From NCBI GenBank assembly GCA_020721005.1, contig DYNP01000001.1, positions 390,269 through 454,268 of the forward strand: 64,000 nucleotides of DNA, written 5' to 3'. How positions within the stretch are numbered: position 1 is the first letter of the stretch; each line of letters opens with the position of its first letter. The notes below the pieces were generated by a model that was given only the letters and a program-made list of their open reading frames with translations, was not told the origin of the DNA and did not search any database. Positions 1 through 6,582 of this stretch are shown here, in pieces. The stretch is from Thiomargarita sp. GTDB lineage: Bacteria; Pseudomonadota; Gammaproteobacteria; Beggiatoales; Beggiatoaceae. Made by a program: the position numbers and the translations under genes.

Positions 1-638
1 AACACCGGCCCTGTTTGAGCGGCTCGAATCAACAAAGTTCCCTCTTGATTGGCAGGAATGGTCATCACATCAGGTAACATCAAAGCGTCTACATACTCCG
101 GATTTATATCCCGCAATTTTATGTAGGCCAACTCGTGATCATACAACTGATTTTCTCCTCCTTTCAATGCCGGATGCACACAATGAATCAAAAACGCATG
201 CACCTGGCACTCTGGAGAATTATAATACCCATCAGTATGCCAATTTAGCGGATGATTGGTATAAGGAATATACTCTTGAGTTCCTAAAGCGGGGGATACC
301 TGTAATGCAGTAACTCCGTCTTCATCAGCGCCCAGATTGTGATCCAAGTGATGCAAACCCAACTGAGCAGTTAAAGCCTGTAAAACAAACTTATCCACTT
401 GGATTTTTGGACTGAGAAAGCGATAAATTGCGAAATTAGTTTTGCGACAGTGACTTAATAACTGCTGTTTTTCCAATTCTGACAACTGATAAGGATCAAC
501 AATAGGCACAATTAAGCCATTAATATCAATTGGATAATCAGCCAATTTGGAAGAGCGCCACAATTTATATTCCAAAGTATTATCCACATGGAATGGACTG
601 GCTGAAGTGGCATGAGCTGTTGAAGGAGTATGTTCCAT
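1..638 (-). CDS. TauD/TfdA-like Fe(II)/2-oxoglutarate dioxygenase, truncated by window edge
   Basis: An open frame of about 212 codons starts at ATG 638-636 and runs off the left edge without a stop, so the C-terminal part is missing. The translation contains an HTDGYYN segment, which matches the HxD iron-binding motif of the TauD/TfdA double-stranded beta-helix dioxygenases. This is followed by a GGENQLYD-like stretch, typical of the strand after the motif. The second iron-binding histidine and the arginine that binds 2-oxoglutarate would lie beyond the edge. The family hydroxylates small organic acids, amino acids, betaines or sulfonates; the substrate cannot be told. The gene is transcribed away from the dsr cluster. 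Its upstream ribosome-binding site is weak, so the start is moderately certain. It could also be a gamma-butyrobetaine hydroxylase-type enzyme. Confidence 0.75.
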   Translation of the reverse strand, partial: MEHTPSTAHATSASPFHVDNTLEYKLWRSSKLADYPIDINGLIVPIVDPYQLSELEKQQLLSHCRKTNFAIYRFLSPKIQVDKFVLQALTAQLGLHHLDHNLGADEDGVTALQVSPALGTQEYIPYTNHPLNWHTDGYYNSPECQVHAFLIHCVHPALKGGENQLYDHELAYIKLRDINPEYVDALMLPDVMTIPANQEGTLLIRAAQTGPV

Positions 639-895
639 AATTTTAAGATAACGAATGTTGTGAATAAACCACGAAAGTGGTGAATAAGCGACTTGTATTG
701 TTGATCAAACTGCTATACCATTAAATCCTAATCCCTTTCCCACTTTCAGTAGAGAAGACTCCGTAGAAAAGCGTCTGCCCTCCTCATCTGAGGAAAAAAC
801 AGGGAAAGTCAGTCAATAAAAACAATTCATTCTCCCGTTTTCTTACCTATAGACGTAATTTAATCCCTGATCAGAACCTAGGAAGAAAAAATAAC
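639..895. other. Non-coding space between dioxygenase and dsr promoter
   Basis: No credible gene was seen. The divergent dioxygenase gene must be promoted from here. A small perfect hairpin ACCAC-GAAA-GTGGT lies at 668-681 and is flanked by direct TGAATAA copies (661-667 and 681-687). The rest is AT-rich without a recognisable element. Confidence 0.5.
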
Positions 896-924
896 TTGAC
901 GAAATTTTTCTAAATCACTATTTT
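896..924 (+). promoter_or_regulatory. Candidate sigma-70 promoter of the dsr operon
   Basis: TTGACG at 896-901 and TATTTT at 919-924 are separated by 17 bases. CACTAT (916-921) and ATAGTG (930-935) form an inverted pair across the -10 box and the expected start, a possible operator. The predicted leader before dsrA is about 320 nt and has no convincing coding region. This is assigned by eye from consensus only. Confidence 0.45.
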
Positions 925-1194
925 AGTAGATAGTGATGAACAAGAAATGCTGCAACGCAAAAAAAAGCGCCCCACAACAGACCCCATTATACGTAATTAT
1001 TCTGGACAGCGGAAGACCACCCCCCAGCTTAACCCAAGGGAGAATAAGGGAAGCGTATCCTGCTTTCTGCTATTCTCTACAAAACAAGCAACAGCTGGAG
1101 GTTCATTTCCTTCAAAATGGGGAAGGGCAACAGGACACAAAATAACACAACCCTGAATAAAAACTCGCACCATCCTACCCCATAAACAACCCAA

Positions 1195-1227
1195 GTGATT
1201 GTCAATCTCTGGCCAGTTGACAATCAC
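1195..1227 (+). promoter_or_regulatory. Perfect 11-bp inverted repeat upstream of dsrA
   Basis: GTGATTGTCAA (1195-1205) and TTGACAATCAC (1217-1227) are exact reverse complements around an 11-nt spacer. The repeat ends 27 bases before the dsrA start and just ahead of the AGGAG ribosome-binding site at 1241-1245. It could be a binding site for a dimeric regulator or an mRNA stem-loop in the dsr leader; there is no T-run after it, so it is not a normal terminator. Confidence 0.6.
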
Positions 1228-1254
1228 CTGTCTAAACCAAAGGAGAGTTAACTC

Positions 1255-2514
1255 ATGAGCAAACCCCTGCATAATACCCCGATGCTTGATCAATTGGAAG
1301 GCGGCCCTTGGCCCAGTTTCATCACCGGCATCAAACGGCTAGCCACCGATGAAGGTAAATCCTACCAACCCATGATGATCGACCTCTTGGGACAACTCGA
1401 ACACTCCTATCAAACTCGTAAAGGATATTGGAAGGGCGGCACCATCGGCGTCATTGGCTATGGCGGTGGCGTTATTCCTCGTTTCTCAGAAGTTGCCAGT
1501 CAATTCCCCGCCTCCAAAGAATTTCATACCTTACGCATTCAACCCCCTGCAGGAATGCACTACAACACCGCCCTCATTCGTCAACTCTGCGACGTTTGGG
1601 AAAAACACGGCTCTGGACTCATTGCCTTCCACGGTCAAAGTGGTGACATCATGTTCCAAGGCACCACCAGTGACAACGTTCAGTCTGCCTTTGACGAACT
1701 CAATGAAATGGGTTTTGACCTGGGCGGCGCGGGTCCAGCAGTACGCACTGGCATGTCTTGTGTTGGAGCAGCCCGCTGTGAGCAATCCTGCGCTAATGAA
1801 CAAAAAGTTCTGCGCACCCTCGTCAACAACTTCCTAGACGACATGCACCGTCCTGCTTTGCCATATAAATTCAAATTCAAAGTCTCTGGCTGTCCCAATG
1901 ACTGCATGAACTCTATTGAGCGGGCAGATATGGCCATCATCGGCACCTGGCGGGATGACATGAAAGTTGACCAAGCCGAAGTCAAAACCTTTGTGAGCAA
2001 GAAAAGTCGCAAGTATGTCATCGACAATGTTATCAGTCGTTGCCCAACTCACGCCCTATCACTGAATGACGACGATAGCTTGGCCGTTGACAATCGCAAC
2101 TGCGTGCGTTGTATGCACTGCATTAACGTCATGACCAAAGCCCTTTCCGTCGGCGATGACAAGGGAATCACCGTTTTAATGGGTGGCAAGCGCACCCTCA
2201 AAATTGGCGACCTGATGGGCACCGTCATCATACCCTTCATGAAACTCGAAACTCAAGCTGACTACGATCGGCTACGTGGTATTGCCGAAGCCACCATTGA
2301 ATTCTTTGCAGAAAACGCCCTCGAGCATGAACGCACCGGAGAAATGATAGAACGTATTGGACTCGTCAATTTCCTCGAAGGAATTGGAGTCGACGTTGAT
2401 CCCAACATGATCTCCGAACCTCGCCAATGCTCTTACGTCAGAACTGACACCTGGGACGAAGAAGCTGAAAAATGGTTTACCCGTAAAGCTGAACAACAAG
2501 CCGCCGCCACCTGA
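1255..2514 (+). CDS. dsrA: Dissimilatory sulfite reductase (reverse type) alpha subunit DsrA
   Basis: Alpha subunit of the cytoplasmic alpha2beta2 siroheme sulfite reductase. In sulfur oxidisers it works in reverse, oxidising sulfur bound to DsrC to sulfite. The 419-residue protein has the family's usual length. The siroheme-cluster cysteines are visible as C169-x5-C175 (CVGAARC) and C213-x3-C217 (CPNDC). The inserted ferredoxin domain has C263 (SRCPTHA) and the run CVRCMHC at 283-289. ATG 1255 follows an AGGAG at nine-base spacing. It is the first gene of the dsr cluster. The gap to dsrB is 281 bp, longer than I would expect for this pair, and holds a piece of a dispersed repeat. Assignment is firm; the oxidative direction is inferred from dsrEFH and dsrL downstream. 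Confidence 0.97.
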   Translation: MSKPLHNTPMLDQLEGGPWPSFITGIKRLATDEGKSYQPMMIDLLGQLEHSYQTRKGYWKGGTIGVIGYGGGVIPRFSEVASQFPASKEFHTLRIQPPAGMHYNTALIRQLCDVWEKHGSGLIAFHGQSGDIMFQGTTSDNVQSAFDELNEMGFDLGGAGPAVRTGMSCVGAARCEQSCANEQKVLRTLVNNFLDDMHRPALPYKFKFKVSGCPNDCMNSIERADMAIIGTWRDDMKVDQAEVKTFVSKKSRKYVIDNVISRCPTHALSLNDDDSLAVDNRNCVRCMHCINVMTKALSVGDDKGITVLMGGKRTLKIGDLMGTVIIPFMKLETQADYDRLRGIAEATIEFFAENALEHERTGEMIERIGLVNFLEGIGVDVDPNMISEPRQCSYVRTDTWDEEAEKWFTRKAEQQAAAT

Positions 2515-2567
2515 GAGAATAACCCTTGAGAGGCAAGGATTAACCACCCCTAACCCCTCCTTTATCC

Positions 2568-2587
2568 GGAGTGGAGGCTTTAGCCGG
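2568..2587 (+). repeat. Solo copy of the GGAGTGGAGGCTTTAGCCGG module
   Basis: One 20-bp copy of the core module of the MITE-like family described at 60039-60384 sits alone between dsrA and dsrB. It contains the self-complementary GGCTTTAGCC. No terminal inverted repeats surround it, so it is either a relic or a minimal hairpin unit. Confidence 0.7.
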
Positions 2588-2609
2588 AAAGGAAGGGAAA
2601 TTCAACGGC

Positions 2610-2688
2610 CCCCTTTTTTTTCCAAAGGGGGGGGTTGGGGGGGTATGAGGAAATACTATTAAGATAGGCTGACCACAGAAAGCCTATC
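2610..2688 (+). repeat. Poly-C/poly-G hairpin and GATAGGCT hairpin in the dsrA-dsrB gap
   Basis: A run of C followed by T8 and then a G-run (about 2610-2640) can fold on itself; the same CCCCC-TTTTT-GGGGG design recurs before dsrJ and at 16586-16604. Further on, GATAGGCT (2663-2670) and AGCCTATC (2681-2688) form a perfect 8-bp stem. A relative of this hairpin, with a compensated base pair (GATGGGCT/AGCCCATC), occurs at 16499-16526. These may modulate the dsrA:dsrB transcript ratio. Confidence 0.5.
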
Positions 2689-2795
2689 AATCGCGGATTT
2701 ATCAAAACTTCAACGGGCCTGACTGCCTGCTTCAGATCAGACCCCGCCGTTAATAACATAAACAACTATCTATCAACCACTTTGGAGGAAACACT

Positions 2796-3863
2796 ATGCC
2801 ACCCCGCATGCCCATAGAAAGCGGAGTACCCGATCCCTTCCAGTATATGCACCCCATCATGGTCAGAAACTACGGTGCTTGGAAACATCATGAACGTCCT
2901 CGTCCTGGGGTACTTTGTCACACCTCAAAAAATGGCGAACAAATTTGGACCATTCGGGCTGGAACTCAACGCCAAATGGACGTTTATACCATCCGTAAAC
3001 TCTGCGACATTGCCGACCAATACGCTGAAGGTTACGTGCGATTTACCATTCGCAGCAACATTGAATTCATGGTCAGTCAAGAAAGCAAAGTGGCCCCCCT
3101 CATTGATAAACTTACTCAAGAAGGATTTCCTGTCGGTGGAACCGGACCCTCAGTCAGCATGATTGCCCACACCCAAGGCTGGTTACACTGCGACATTCCC
3201 GGCACTGACGCTTCTGGTGTGGTCAAAGCCCTTATGGATGAACTCTATGAAGAATTCATTCGGGAAGACATGCCCAACCGCGTTCATATCACCACTTCCT
3301 GCTGTCAAATCAACTGTGGCGGTCAGGGGGATATCGCCATCAACATTCAACACACCAAACCCCCCAAGATCAACCATGACCTCGTCGCCAACGTTTGCGA
3401 ACGCCCTTCAGTCGTCGCCCGTTGTCCCGTTGCCGCTATTCGTCCCGCTTTAGTCAACGGCAAACCCTCGTTAGAGGTTGATGAGAAAAAATGTATCTGC
3501 TGTGGCGCCTGCTATCCTCCCTGTCCTCCCATGCAAATCAACGATCCCGAACACTCCAAACTGGCCATTTGGGTCGGCGGTAACCATTCCAATGCCCGCA
3601 GCAAACCCAGTTTTCAAAAGCTCGTCGCTGCCGGTATACCCAATAATCCCCCTCGGTGGCCAGAAGCCGCTGCCATCGTCAAGAAGATCCTGCGGGTTTA
3701 TAAAGAGGATGCTCGGGATTGGGAACGACTTTCTGACTGGGTCGCCCGCATTGGATGGCCTCGGTTCTTTGAACTCACCGAATTGCCCTTCACCAAATTC
3801 CACATAGACAACTGGCGTGGAGCAAGACGCAGTCTCAATGCCTCCACGCATATACGCTTCTAA
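2796..3863 (+). CDS. dsrB: Dissimilatory sulfite reductase (reverse type) beta subunit DsrB
   Basis: Beta subunit of the siroheme sulfite reductase. It carries the catalytically relevant siroheme-[4Fe-4S] centre and forms the active site with DsrA. The 355-residue length is normal. Visible features are the cluster cysteines in TTSCCQINCGGQGD (about residues 167-180), an upstream HCDIPGTD segment around residue 131, and a ferredoxin insert CICCGACYPPCPP near residue 231. A GGAGG ribosome-binding site precedes ATG 2796. It is paired with dsrA and followed by dsrE after a hairpin-rich gap. The sequence is intact with no missing motif. Confidence 0.97.
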   Translation: MPPRMPIESGVPDPFQYMHPIMVRNYGAWKHHERPRPGVLCHTSKNGEQIWTIRAGTQRQMDVYTIRKLCDIADQYAEGYVRFTIRSNIEFMVSQESKVAPLIDKLTQEGFPVGGTGPSVSMIAHTQGWLHCDIPGTDASGVVKALMDELYEEFIREDMPNRVHITTSCCQINCGGQGDIAINIQHTKPPKINHDLVANVCERPSVVARCPVAAIRPALVNGKPSLEVDEKKCICCGACYPPCPPMQINDPEHSKLAIWVGGNHSNARSKPSFQKLVAAGIPNNPPRWPEAAAIVKKILRVYKEDARDWERLSDWVARIGWPRFFELTELPFTKFHIDNWRGARRSLNASTHIRF

Positions 3864-3876
3864 CCTTAACAACCGA

Positions 3877-3958
3877 TCTTCCCCACCCTTTTCAAAACTA
3901 AAGATCAGCTCAACTTGATCGGGGAAGAATTCCACAATCAGGAGGAATATCCTCCTGA
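3877..3958 (+). promoter_or_regulatory. Nested hairpins between dsrB and dsrE
   Basis: TCTTCCCC (3877-3884) pairs with GGGGAAGA (3921-3928), enclosing a GATCA/TGATC stem (3903-3907/3916-3920). Directly after comes a perfect 9-bp stem TCAGGAGGA-ATA-TCCTCCTGA (3938-3958), which buries a Shine-Dalgarno-like AGGAGG. There is no T-run, so attenuation, RNA processing or transcript stabilisation at the dsrAB/dsrEFH boundary fits better than termination. Confidence 0.55.
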
Positions 3959-3991
3959 GAATAGAGACATTGGAATCAACAAGGAATAACT

Positions 3992-4384
3992 ATGAAATTT
4001 GGTATCTTAGTTAACGAAGGACCTTATCAACACCAAGCCTCAGACTCCGCCTATCACTTTACTAAAGCGGCCTTGGAAAAGGGACATGAAATATTTCGCG
4101 TCTTTTTCTACCATGATGGAGTCAATAATGGTACTCGGCTCACTGTGCCTCCTCAAGACGACCGCAATGTCATCAACCGCTGGTCAGAACTCGCTAAGCA
4201 GTATAATTTGGATCTGGTCGTCTGCATTGCAGCCGCGCAAAGACGGGGTATTCTCGACGAAAATGAAGCCAAACGTCAGGGTAAGGACGCTTACAATTTA
4301 GCTGACGGATTTAGAATATCCGGTTTGGGACAACTGATTGAAGCCGGCATTCAGTCTGATCGGTTAATCGTATTTGGTGATTAA
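3992..4384 (+). CDS. dsrE: Sulfurtransferase subunit DsrE
   Basis: Subunit of the cytoplasmic DsrE2F2H2 sulfur-transfer complex, which receives persulfide sulfur (from rhodanese/TusA-type donors) and hands it to DsrC. At 130 residues it matches the TusD/DsrE family. The persulfide-carrying cysteine is conserved as C78 in VVCIAAAQRRG, the feature that separates active DsrE from DsrF. The AAGGA ribosome-binding site is 7 bases before the ATG. It is followed after 37 bp by dsrF and then dsrH. Presence of dsrEFH is a marker of sulfur-oxidising rather than sulfate-reducing dsr clusters. Confidence 0.96.
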   Translation: MKFGILVNEGPYQHQASDSAYHFTKAALEKGHEIFRVFFYHDGVNNGTRLTVPPQDDRNVINRWSELAKQYNLDLVVCIAAAQRRGILDENEAKRQGKDAYNLADGFRISGLGQLIEAGIQSDRLIVFGD

Positions 4385-4421
4385 ACATTAAGGAAGGATA
4401 CACAAAAGAGGAATAAAACCA

Positions 4422-4805
4422 ATGGAAGAATCAGGCGCCATCAAAAAATTTATGTACCTCAATCGCAAAGCTCCTTATGGGACCATTTATGCTTTGGAAT
4501 CCCTGGAAGTCGTGCTTATTGGGGCTGCATTTGATCAAGAAGTCAGTCTTGCGTTTGTCGATGATGGGGTATACCAACTCAAGAAAGACCAAAAAACTAC
4601 CGTCAATTCAGGTATTGGAATGAAGGATTTTTCCAAAACTTATCGGGCTCTTGAAGACTATGACATCGATAAGCTTTACGTCGAAAAACGGTCCATGGAA
4701 GCTAGGGGATTACGGGAAGAAGACTTTATCGTCCCAGTTCAAATCATCGACTCCGCCCAACTCTCTGCGCTCATGGCTCAACAAGACGTAATACTTAGCT
4801 TCTGA
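4422..4805 (+). CDS. dsrF: Sulfur-relay complex subunit DsrF
   Basis: TusC/DsrF-type subunit of the DsrEFH heterohexamer. The 127-residue protein belongs to the DsrE fold family but has no CIAAAQRRG-type active cysteine; in fact I see no cysteine at all, in keeping with a structural role. N-terminal KKFMYLNRKAPYG and the YDIDKLYVEKRSM segment are typical. The gene lies 37 bp after dsrE and 14 bp before dsrH, so the three are surely co-translated. Confidence 0.95.
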   Translation: MEESGAIKKFMYLNRKAPYGTIYALESLEVVLIGAAFDQEVSLAFVDDGVYQLKKDQKTTVNSGIGMKDFSKTYRALEDYDIDKLYVEKRSMEARGLREEDFIVPVQIIDSAQLSALMAQQDVILSF

Positions 4806-4819
4806 ACAAGGAACTCGTC

Positions 4820-5122
4820 ATGCTACACATCGTTAACAAATCCCCCTTTGACAGGAACTCTTTACAAAGTTGTCTCCGTCTCGCCCAACCCAATGACGCC
4901 ATCCTCATGTATGAAGATGGTATCTATGCTGCATTTAAGGGCACAGTGATTGAGAATGACATTCAGACTACACTATCAAAGTGTAAGATGTATGTACTAA
5001 AACCCGACTTTGAAGCTCGGGGGATGAATGAAGGAAATGTAATCCCCGGAATTCAGTCGGTCAGTTATAGTGAGTTCGTTGACCTCACAGTACAATACTC
5101 TCCAGTACAAGCTTGGCTGTAA
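4820..5122 (+). CDS. dsrH: Sulfur-relay complex subunit DsrH
   Basis: TusB/DsrH-type smallest subunit of the DsrEFH complex, 100 residues as usual. The conserved cysteine is present (C18 in NSLQSCLRLAQPNDA), followed by AILMYEDGIYAA, the best-conserved part of the family. It completes the dsrEFH block and is followed by a hairpin and a possible extra promoter before dsrC. Confidence 0.95.
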   Translation: MLHIVNKSPFDRNSLQSCLRLAQPNDAILMYEDGIYAAFKGTVIENDIQTTLSKCKMYVLKPDFEARGMNEGNVIPGIQSVSYSEFVDLTVQYSPVQAWL

Positions 5123-5129
5123 AAAAAAC

Positions 5130-5151
5130 CTGACTCAGTTTCCCAAGTCAG
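5130..5151 (+). promoter_or_regulatory. Hairpin after dsrH
   Basis: CTGACT (5130-5135) and AGTCAG (5146-5151) pair perfectly over a 10-nt loop, followed by ATCTTTTAG. This is a weak terminator or attenuator separating dsrABEFH from dsrC. Confidence 0.45.
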
Positions 5152-5181
5152 ATCTTTTAGAAGGGGGTCAATAGTCCATAT

Positions 5182-5210
5182 TTGGCGGATTGATAGGATC
5201 TGCCTATTTA
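5182..5210 (+). promoter_or_regulatory. Possible secondary promoter of dsrC
   Basis: TTGGCG (5182-5187), a 17-base spacer and TATTTA (5205-5210, followed by TAA) resemble a sigma-70 promoter about 65 bp before dsrC. A separate dsrC promoter is plausible because DsrC is needed in excess over DsrAB; I recall an internal dsrC promoter being described in Allochromatium. It is a consensus match only. Confidence 0.4.
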
Positions 5211-5274
5211 TAAGGTTTGACCTCGTCCTTTCTATGATCGTATTCACTCAACTCAACAAAGAAGGTAAAGAAAA

Positions 5275-5607
5275 ATGGCAATAGAAGTCAATGGAAAAAC
5301 CGTAGAACTTGATGAAGAAGGTTATTTGGTTAACCTCTCTGACTGGAGTAAAGAAGCTGCTCAAATGTTGGCGGATCAAGACAATTTAAAGCTGACCGAC
5401 AGTCATTGGGAAGTGATCACGTTTTTGCGGGATTACTATGATGAGTACCAAATTGCTCCAGCGGTACGGGTATTGACCAAAGCCATCAGTAAGAAACTGG
5501 GTCCAGACAAGGGCAGCAGTAAGTATCTTTACGAACTCTTCCCTTATGGACCAGCCAAGCAAGCCTGTCGCTTTGCTGGACTTCCAAAACCAACTGGTTG
5601 CGTCTAA
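5275..5607 (+). CDS. dsrC: Sulfur carrier protein DsrC
   Basis: Small cytoplasmic protein (110 residues) whose flexible C-terminal arm carries sulfur between DsrEFH, DsrAB and the DsrMKJOP complex. Both redox-active cysteines of true DsrC are present in the C-terminal arm, KQACRFAGLPKPTGCV: C98 and the penultimate C109. This separates it from TusE and RspA-type paralogues that lack one of them. It starts at ATG 5275 after GAAGGTAAAGAAAA. It is flanked by a candidate promoter upstream and a strong hairpin downstream, an arrangement that would allow an abundant monocistronic dsrC transcript. Confidence 0.97.
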   Translation: MAIEVNGKTVELDEEGYLVNLSDWSKEAAQMLADQDNLKLTDSHWEVITFLRDYYDEYQIAPAVRVLTKAISKKLGPDKGSSKYLYELFPYGPAKQACRFAGLPKPTGCV

Positions 5608-5630
5608 AAAGTGCATTTCATACGAATAAA

Positions 5631-5666
5631 AAGCGAATCAATTCAAGAAATTGAATCGATTCGCTT
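5631..5666 (+). terminator. Strong stem-loop after dsrC
   Basis: A 16-bp stem with a single mismatch (5631-5646 with 5651-5666) closes on a GAAA tetraloop 23 bp after the dsrC stop. The following sequence has only short T-runs, so it may be a partial terminator or a 3' stabiliser that gives dsrC more mRNA than dsrMK. Confidence 0.65.
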
Positions 5667-5746
5667 GCTTAACCTAACTGGAACGAACCGGGCGAAACTA
5701 AGCCTTAATTTGCGCTTTTTTACCTAGCCATTCAGACTGACTTACC

Positions 5747-5787
5747 TTGTCCCAAAGTGTAACCCCAACTTGTGCACTTTGGGACAA
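5747..5787 (+). promoter_or_regulatory. Perfect 13-bp inverted repeat upstream of dsrM
   Basis: TTGTCCCAAAGTG (5747-5759) and CACTTTGGGACAA (5775-5787) are exact reverse complements with a 15-nt spacer, ending 21 bp before the dsrM start. The position mirrors the 11-bp repeat before dsrA, but the sequence differs. It could be an operator or an mRNA stem-loop that controls dsrM translation; the dsrM ribosome-binding site is weak. Confidence 0.6.
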
Positions 5788-5808
5788 TATCAATAATGAG
5801 AACACGTT

Positions 5809-6573
5809 ATGGGATTCCTAACCAGCTTCTTTGCAGTTTGGTTTTATATTGCAACACTGATTCTAATCGGAGGAGTGGCCTACAAAATTTACACTTATGC
5901 TACTACTCCGTCTCCACTTAAAATACCCACCATGCCAGCCCCCCTCAACAGCACTGGGGTTGCACTTCGTTTAGGTACAGAAGTGGGATTGTTCGCCAGC
6001 CTATTCCGATCCAACAAATGGATTTGGCTATTTGGAATCATCTTCCATGTCGCCCTGTTACTCGTAATCCTGCGTCATATACGTTATTTTATAGACCCCG
6101 TATGGACTTGGGTAGTGTTAATTCAACCTTTCGGCAAGTATGCCGGATTTGCCATGGTCGTGGGACTGTTGGGACTGCTAGCTAGACGCATCATAGTAGA
6201 AAGAATACGTTATATCAGTCAGCCCTCTGACTACCTCATCCTTATTCTCCTCCTGATCATAGGGGCCAGCGGACTGATGACCACCTTTTTAGCGCATACT
6301 GATGTTGTACAATTCAAAGCCTTCACCCTGGGGCTGCTCACCTTTAACTGGCAACCCCTGCCTATTGACAGAACCCTACTTGTTCACCTGACTGCCGTTA
6401 ACCTACTCATGATGATCTTTCCCTTCAGCAAGTTAATACATGCCATTGGCATCTTCTTCAGTCCTACGCGTAATCAGGTTGACAACTCCCGAGAAAAACG
6501 ACATCTTGCCCCCTGGGCCAAGGCTCAATTTGAATCCACGCACCCCAGCCCTTCTCCCCAAACCACCAATTAA
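5809..6573 (+). CDS. dsrM: DsrM, cytochrome b-like membrane subunit of DsrMKJOP
   Basis: Inner-membrane subunit of the DsrMKJOP complex, related to the NarI/HdrE heme b proteins, that links the quinone pool to cytoplasmic DsrK. The 254-residue protein has a hydrophobic N-terminus and about five membrane segments (around residues 7-28, 65-88, 103-125, 142-162 and 187-215). Histidines in the helices (for example FHVALLLVILRHIRYF near residues 79-94 and FSKLIHAIGIFF near 206-217) are the likely heme b ligands. The short polar tail ends 9 bp before dsrK. Confidence 0.94.
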   Translation: MGFLTSFFAVWFYIATLILIGGVAYKIYTYATTPSPLKIPTMPAPLNSTGVALRLGTEVGLFASLFRSNKWIWLFGIIFHVALLLVILRHIRYFIDPVWTWVVLIQPFGKYAGFAMVVGLLGLLARRIIVERIRYISQPSDYLILILLLIIGASGLMTTFLAHTDVVQFKAFTLGLLTFNWQPLPIDRTLLVHLTAVNLLMMIFPFSKLIHAIGIFFSPTRNQVDNSREKRHLAPWAKAQFESTHPSPSPQTTN

Positions 6574-6582
6574 GGGAATATT

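Noticed and set aside
933..1156. Two overlapping 70-residue frames in the dsrA leader
   Set aside because: No ribosome-binding site, odd composition and competing frames; the region reads as an untranslated leader.
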